This document shows, in pieces, positions 17,355-20,825 of a stretch of 20,825 nucleotides of DNA. The notes below the pieces were generated by a model. That model searched no databases, had not been told where the DNA came from, and saw nothing but the letters and a program-made list of their open reading frames with translations. Each line of letters opens with the position of its first letter. Within the stretch, counting starts at the first letter, position 1. Source of the DNA: Halieaceae bacterium (lineage in GTDB: Bacteria > Pseudomonadota > Gammaproteobacteria > Pseudomonadales > Halieaceae); contig QXYP01000205.1 in NCBI GenBank assembly GCA_009886815.1, positions 1 to 20,825 on the forward strand, in the 5' to 3' direction. The position numbers and the translations under genes are program-made.

Positions 17355-18194
17355 TTGGAACGTGGTTTGTACATTGTACCGACGCCAATTGGTAATTTGG
17401 CCGATATCACCCAGCGTGCACTTGAGACGTTGCAGCACGTTGCGCTGATCGCTGCGGAGGATACGCGCCATAGCCGCAAGCTATTGGCTCACTATGAGAT
17501 AGAAACGCCACTGTGCGCCTATCATGATCATGTGTCTGAGCAGGTGACCGAACAGTTGTTGCTGCGCATGGTAAATGGAGAAGCCGTCGCGCTGATTAGT
17601 GATGCGGGCACCCCCTTGGTGTCCGACCCGGGGTTTCGGTTAGTGCGCGCCGCCCAGAGCAAAGATATTCCTGTTATTCCGCTGCCCGGGCCCTGTGCGG
17701 CAATCACGGCGCTCAGTGGCGCGGGCTTGCCTACGGACCGATTTTTCTTTGAGGGCTTTTTGCCGGCAAAGTCGCACCCAAGGCGAAAGCGACTGGAGTC
17801 ACTGCGGCACCAGACGGGGACTTTGATTTTTTATGAGGCACCACATCGAATAAGAGCGACGCTTGCTGATGCTTTGGAGATCATGGGTCCTGAGCGTGAA
17901 GCGGTGCTTGCAAGGGAGCTCAGCAAGACTTTTGAAACGCTCAAGCGCGCATCGTTGTCGGCATTACTGGCCTGGGTAGATGCCGATGCGAATCAGCAGC
18001 GTGGCGAACAAGTTTTGTTGATTGGTCCTGCACAGGATCAGCAGGACACAGAGCTGCTTGAGAGAGACCGCAAACTTCTCTTTCGTCTCGGGGAGGAGCT
18101 GCCGCCCCGCAAAGCAGCGTCGATAGTCTCGGATCTGACGGGTATTAAAGCTCGGGTTTTGTATGAACAGCTAATAAACCGTGAAAAAAAGTGA
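17355..18194 (+). CDS. rsmI: 16S rRNA (cytidine1402-2'-O)-methyltransferase RsmI
   Basis: Tetrapyrrole-methylase-family enzyme that methylates the 2'-OH of C1402 in the ribosomal decoding centre; RsmH, encoded downstream in this window, methylates N4 of the same base. The product is 279 residues. Motifs are LYIVPTPIGNLADIT at 5-19, AAEDTRHS at 33-40, ISDAGTPLVSDPG at 81-93, LPGPCAAITAL at 110-120 and YEAPHR. The start is TTG at 17355, with CGGAG 8 nt upstream; the first residues match the family start. The gene is divergent from lpoA with about 29 bp between the chosen starts, so promoters must overlap coding sequence. The last codons lie 10 bp before the rnpB promoter. Confidence 0.96.
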   Translation: MERGLYIVPTPIGNLADITQRALETLQHVALIAAEDTRHSRKLLAHYEIETPLCAYHDHVSEQVTEQLLLRMVNGEAVALISDAGTPLVSDPGFRLVRAAQSKDIPVIPLPGPCAAITALSGAGLPTDRFFFEGFLPAKSHPRRKRLESLRHQTGTLIFYEAPHRIRATLADALEIMGPEREAVLARELSKTFETLKRASLSALLAWVDADANQQRGEQVLLIGPAQDQQDTELLERDRKLLFRLGEELPPRKAASIVSDLTGIKARVLYEQLINREKK

Positions 18195-18204
18195 CTTTTC
18201 TAGC

Positions 18205-18233
18205 TTGAGTGCTGGCGAGTGGAGCCTTAGATT
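18205..18233 (+). promoter_or_regulatory. sigma-70-type promoter for rnpB
   Basis: TTGAGT (18205-18210), a 17-bp spacer and TAGATT (18228-18233) lie just after rsmI. The predicted start, near 18240, coincides with the 5' strand of the P1 helix, which supports the assignment although each hexamer matches only 4/6. Confidence 0.55.
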
Positions 18234-18237
18234 AGCG

Positions 18238-18580
18238 TTGAGCTGATTAGACGATCGCTGTCGCCATAGGTGATGGAGGAAAGTCCGGGCTCCAGAGGTC
18301 AGAGTGCCAGGTAACGCCTGGGGGGTGTGAGCCCACGGAAAGTGCAGCAGAAAGGAAACCGCCTGGCATTGTCAGGTAAGGGTGAAAAGGTGCGGTAAGA
18401 GCGCACCGCGCGGCTGGTAACAGGCGTGGCGATGGTAAACCCCACTCGGAGCAAGACCAAATAGGGATCCACTAGCCGTGACCTCCGGCGGATCCGGGTA
18501 GGTCGCTACAGGCGGACGGTGACGTTCGTCGCAGATGAATGATCGTCCACGACAGAACCCGGCTTATCGATCAGCTCAAT
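18238..18580 (+). ncRNA. rnpB: RNase P RNA (bacterial class A)
   Basis: Catalytic RNA that removes 5' leaders from precursor tRNAs. The conserved core is unmistakable: GAGGAAAGTCCGGGCTCC near 18276-18293, the GCCAGGTAACGCCTGGGGG hairpin, CAGGTAAGGGTGAAA, GGTGCGGTAAGAGCGCACCG, the AGCAAGACCAAATAGGG segment, and ACAGAACCCGGCTTAT near 18552-18567. Helix P1 is a perfect 9-bp pairing (18238-18246 with 18571-18579). P2 is a perfect 7-bp pairing (18250-18256 with 18541-18547). These fix the ends to within a few bases. The P3 arm is very short, about a 6-bp stem with an ATA loop, making the 5' domain about 20 nt shorter than in E. coli. The location between rsmI and mraZ matches Pseudomonas as I recall. 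Confidence 0.97.
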
Positions 18581-18586
18581 TTATGC

Positions 18587-18603
18587 CCCCCACGCAGTGG
18601 GGG
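18587..18603 (+). terminator. possible rnpB terminator hairpin
   Basis: CCCCCAC (18587-18593) and GTGGGGG (18597-18603) form a perfect 7-bp stem with a GCA loop, 6 nt after the rnpB end. An alternative palindrome GGGTGCACCC (18601-18610) overlaps it. The first T-rich run is only at 18622-18629, so it is not a textbook intrinsic terminator. Confidence 0.45.
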
Positions 18604-18620
18604 TGCACCCTCCCATAGGT

Positions 18621-18682
18621 ATTATTTTTAGGTATAAAAAAATAATTTATATAACTTTTATCGTTTTGTATTAAAGTTATAT
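18621..18682. repeat. AT-rich block with two perfect inverted repeats
   Basis: ATTATTTTT (18621-18629) pairs with AAAAATAAT (18638-18646) across an 8-nt loop. ATATAACTTT (18649-18658) pairs with AAAGTTATAT (18673-18682) across 14 nt. The block is far more AT-rich than the flanking sequence. It may serve as a bidirectional terminator or a protein-binding or bending site upstream of the dcw promoter. Confidence 0.45.
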
Positions 18683-18815
18683 CCCTTAATTGCGCCTAAT
18701 CTGCTGTTTGGGCGTGTTTTTCGGCTTCCTAAAAATGCCTCGTCATGGGGCGTCTGTCAGCCAGAAAAGTTTCTCTAAGCGACTGAAATAGAAAGGAAAT
18801 TTGCGGCCAATAACA

Positions 18816-18844
18816 TTGACCTTTGCTTGTCTCGCACTTATAGT
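18816..18844 (+). promoter_or_regulatory. sigma-70 promoter of the dcw cluster (Pmra)
   Basis: TTGACC (18816-18821), a 17-bp spacer and TATAGT (18839-18844) give 5/6 and 5/6 matches at ideal spacing. Transcription would begin near 18851, leaving a leader of about 66 nt before mraZ. It is the best promoter in the window and lies where Pmra is expected. Its -10 is overlapped by the first MraZ box. Confidence 0.75.
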
Positions 18845-18908
18845 GGGTAAAAGTGGGGCAAAGTGGATTTCGCTGTCCTTAAGTGGGAAATGTAGGTTGA
18901 GAGTGGGC
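18842..18908 (+). promoter_or_regulatory. MraZ operator: AGTGGG boxes on a 10-bp grid
   Basis: AGTGG(G/A) occurs at 18842, 18852, 18862, 18882 and 18902, all on one exact 10-bp phase. The two remaining grid positions (18872 and 18892) carry degenerate versions. E. coli MraZ is known to repress its own promoter by binding TGGGN direct repeats separated by 5 nt, which is the same 10-bp period. The array starts within the -10 element and ends 8 nt before the mraZ start codon, so it should block both polymerase and, through the leader, possibly the weak ribosome site. Confidence 0.8.
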
Positions 18909-18916
18909 TAGGCTGA

Positions 18917-19369
18917 ATGTTTCGTGGCGTACAGCACATTAATATGGATACCAAGGGGCGCTTGGCCGTGCCTGCGCGCCAGCGCGAAAGTCTGTTGGAT
19001 CAATGTGCTGGAAGAGTGGTTATCACTATTGATACTCAGAGCCAATGCCTGACCCTTTACCCGCTGCCCGAGTGGGAGCGAATAGAGGCAGAAATTCAGT
19101 CACTTCCAGCCTTAAATCCGGCAGTAAAGCGTTTCCAGCGACTTATGCTTGGTTATGCGGCAGATATTGAGCTCGATGGTAATGGGCGCGCATTGCTGCC
19201 CCAGTCCTTGAGAGATTATGCGCATCTGGAAAAAAAGATTGTGTTGGTCGGCCAGGGCAACAAATTAGAGCTTTGGTCTGAGGATCGTTGGCTTGCTGAG
19301 CGCGATGCTGCCTTGTCCGTGGAGGCGGCTGAAGAGCTTCCCGCCGAATTGTTGTCGTTAAAGCTCTGA
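18917..19369 (+). CDS. mraZ: transcriptional regulator MraZ
   Basis: DNA-binding regulator at the head of the division/cell-wall cluster; in E. coli it represses its own operon. The product is 150 residues, the usual length. Two SpoVT/AbrB-type halves are visible, each with the MraZ signature: DTKGRLAVP at 11-19 and DGNGRALLP at 87-95. The N terminus MFRGVQHINMD is typical. The start ATG has only a weak ribosome site (AGG, 4 nt upstream), which lies at the edge of the operator array. The TGA stop overlaps the rsmH ATG by 1 nt. Confidence 0.97.
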   Translation: MFRGVQHINMDTKGRLAVPARQRESLLDQCAGRVVITIDTQSQCLTLYPLPEWERIEAEIQSLPALNPAVKRFQRLMLGYAADIELDGNGRALLPQSLRDYAHLEKKIVLVGQGNKLELWSEDRWLAERDAALSVEAAEELPAELLSLKL

Positions 19370-20291
19370 TGGGCGGTAGACATCGAGCTGTTTTGCTTGA
19401 GGAGGCAGTGGGGGCCCTGATGGCAGGTGAAAGTGGATTGGGTGGTGAGGTCTATGTCGACGGTACCTTCGGCCGAGGGGGGCATTCCGCTGCAATCCTC
19501 AGCGCGCTTTCTGGGGGGCAGCGCTTGGTGGCTTTTGATAAAGATCCCGAGGCTATGAAGAGTGCGAACTTGCTGGCCAGCGAAAACCCCGCGTTTAGTT
19601 TCTTGCACGACAGCTTTGGCAATCTCGAGAGAGCGGGCTCTGGTTTGGCTGGGGTGCTTTTAGATTTGGGTGTATCTAGCCCGCAGCTGGATGACGGTAG
19701 TCGAGGGTTCAGCTTTCAGCAGCAGGGTCCCTTGGATATGAGGATGGATAATTCTCAAGGAGAAACCGCCGCTGAATTTATTAACTCGGCTTCTGAAGAG
19801 GCGCTGCGACGGGTGCTCTGGGATTTTGGCGAGGAGAAATTTGCCCGGCGAATTGTTGCCGCATTGGTGAAGCGAAGAGTTGTGGAGCCCTTTGCGCGAA
19901 CCGAGGATCTTGCTGCAGTGGTGGCTGCTGCGAATCCCGCTTGGGAAAAGCACAAGCATCCTGCCACTCGAACTTTTCAGGCATTGCGCATTCATGTGAA
20001 TCGTGAGCTGGCCGACCTCGATGTGCTGTTGGGCAAGGTGATTGATCTCTTGGCGGTGGGCGGGCGACTGGTGGTGATCAGCTTTCATTCCCTTGAGGAC
20101 CGGCGCGTTAAAACTTTTATGCGACGTGAAGCTCGAGGAAAAGAGCTGCCCCGAGGGGTGCCTATTAGGGACGATGAGCGCGGCGAGCGGTTGCGTCGGG
20201 TGGGCAAGCCGCAGCGTGCTGGTGAGGAGGAGTTGGCGACAAATCCACGTGCTCGCTCGGCAATAATGCGTGTAGCGGAGCGAATCGCGTG

Positions 20292-20292
<1 letters not shown>
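19369..20292 (+). CDS. rsmH: 16S rRNA (cytosine1402-N4)-methyltransferase RsmH
   Basis: SAM-dependent methyltransferase (formerly MraW) that N4-methylates C1402 of 16S rRNA, the base also modified by RsmI. The product is 307 residues. Motifs: HRAVLLEEAV at the start, the SAM loop VDGTFGRGGHSAAIL at about 30-44, LLDLGVSSPQLDD followed by RGFSFQQQGPLDMRMD, TRTFQALRIHVNREL, and VISFHSLEDRRVK. The start overlaps the mraZ stop and its own TGA overlaps the ftsL start, so the cluster is translationally coupled. Confidence 0.97.

Positions 20293-20825
<533 letters not shown>

Larger units (their letters stand above)
18581..18916 (+). other. rnpB-mraZ intergenic region
   Basis: This 336-bp stretch has no credible gene. 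From left to right it holds a GC-rich hairpin (18587-18603), an AT-rich block with two perfect inverted repeats (18621-18682), a stretch of about 130 bp in which I see nothing definite, a strong-looking promoter (18816-18844) and the MraZ box array (18842-18908). Confidence 0.7.

Noticed and set aside
18601..18610. Palindrome GGGTGCACCC as an operator
   Set aside because: It overlaps the GC hairpin after rnpB and is short; more likely part of alternative 3'-end pairing than a binding site.
19216..20088. Minus-strand open frames at 19216-19608 and 19660-20088
   Set aside because: Antisense to mraZ/rsmH, which have full-length, motif-complete frames.

Overview
The window is a dense stretch of gammaproteobacterial housekeeping chromosome, about 21 kb, with no mobile elements, CRISPR arrays or foreign-looking islands that I can see. 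Almost every gene can be named. As I recall it, the gene order is that of the Pseudomonas chromosome (mla-ibaG-murA-hisGD-algW-nif3-zapE-rplM-rpsI-petABC-sspAB-dolP-SIS-yraN-lpoA-rsmI-rnpB-mraZ-rsmH-ftsL-ftsI), with several genes missing or fused. Gene spacing is very tight and 7 of the 24 start codons are GTG or TTG. A marine oligotrophic gammaproteobacterium (for example a Halieaceae-like lineage) would fit, but that placement is inference only.

Layout. (1) 1-3324, envelope: a partial YrbG-type Na+/Ca2+ exchanger reads leftward off the window. Divergent from it run mlaC, ibaG and murA. mlaF, mlaE, mlaD and mlaB, which normally surround mlaC, are absent. (2) 3348-5314: hisG (short form) and hisD, overlapping by 4 nt. 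(3) 5311-8956: a DegS/AlgW membrane protease (minus), a Nif3-family protein (plus), zapG (minus) and zapE (plus), with convergent ends that overlap or nearly touch. (4) 9090-9922: ribosomal proteins L13 and S9. (5) 10136-12795: the respiratory bc1 complex, as a Tat-exported Rieske protein followed by one 676-residue polypeptide that contains both cytochrome b and cytochrome c1. (6) 12870-13937: sspA-sspB. (7) 13991-17325, minus: the lpoA-yraN-SIS-dolP envelope cluster, divergent from rsmI. (8) 18238-18580: RNase P RNA with a plausible promoter. (9) 18816-20825: the start of the division/cell-wall (dcw) cluster, with a promoter, a phased array of MraZ boxes, mraZ, rsmH, ftsL and the beginning of ftsI.

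Most genes serve the envelope and division: peptidoglycan precursor synthesis (MurA), PBP1A activation (LpoA), septal synthesis (FtsL, FtsI, ZapE, ZapG), outer-membrane lipid and stress maintenance (MlaC, DolP, AlgW). The rest are translation (L13, S9, RsmI, RsmH, RNase P), respiration (bc1) and proteolysis (SspB adaptor).

Points that most deserve a second look: the cytochrome b-c1 fusion, with an embedded signal peptide and a possible internal start; the orphan mlaC; an MraZ operator with five AGTGG(G/A) boxes on an exact 10-bp grid starting at the -10 element; and an AlgW with GSSGG instead of the usual GNSGG around the catalytic serine. I found no wholly unknown gene system.
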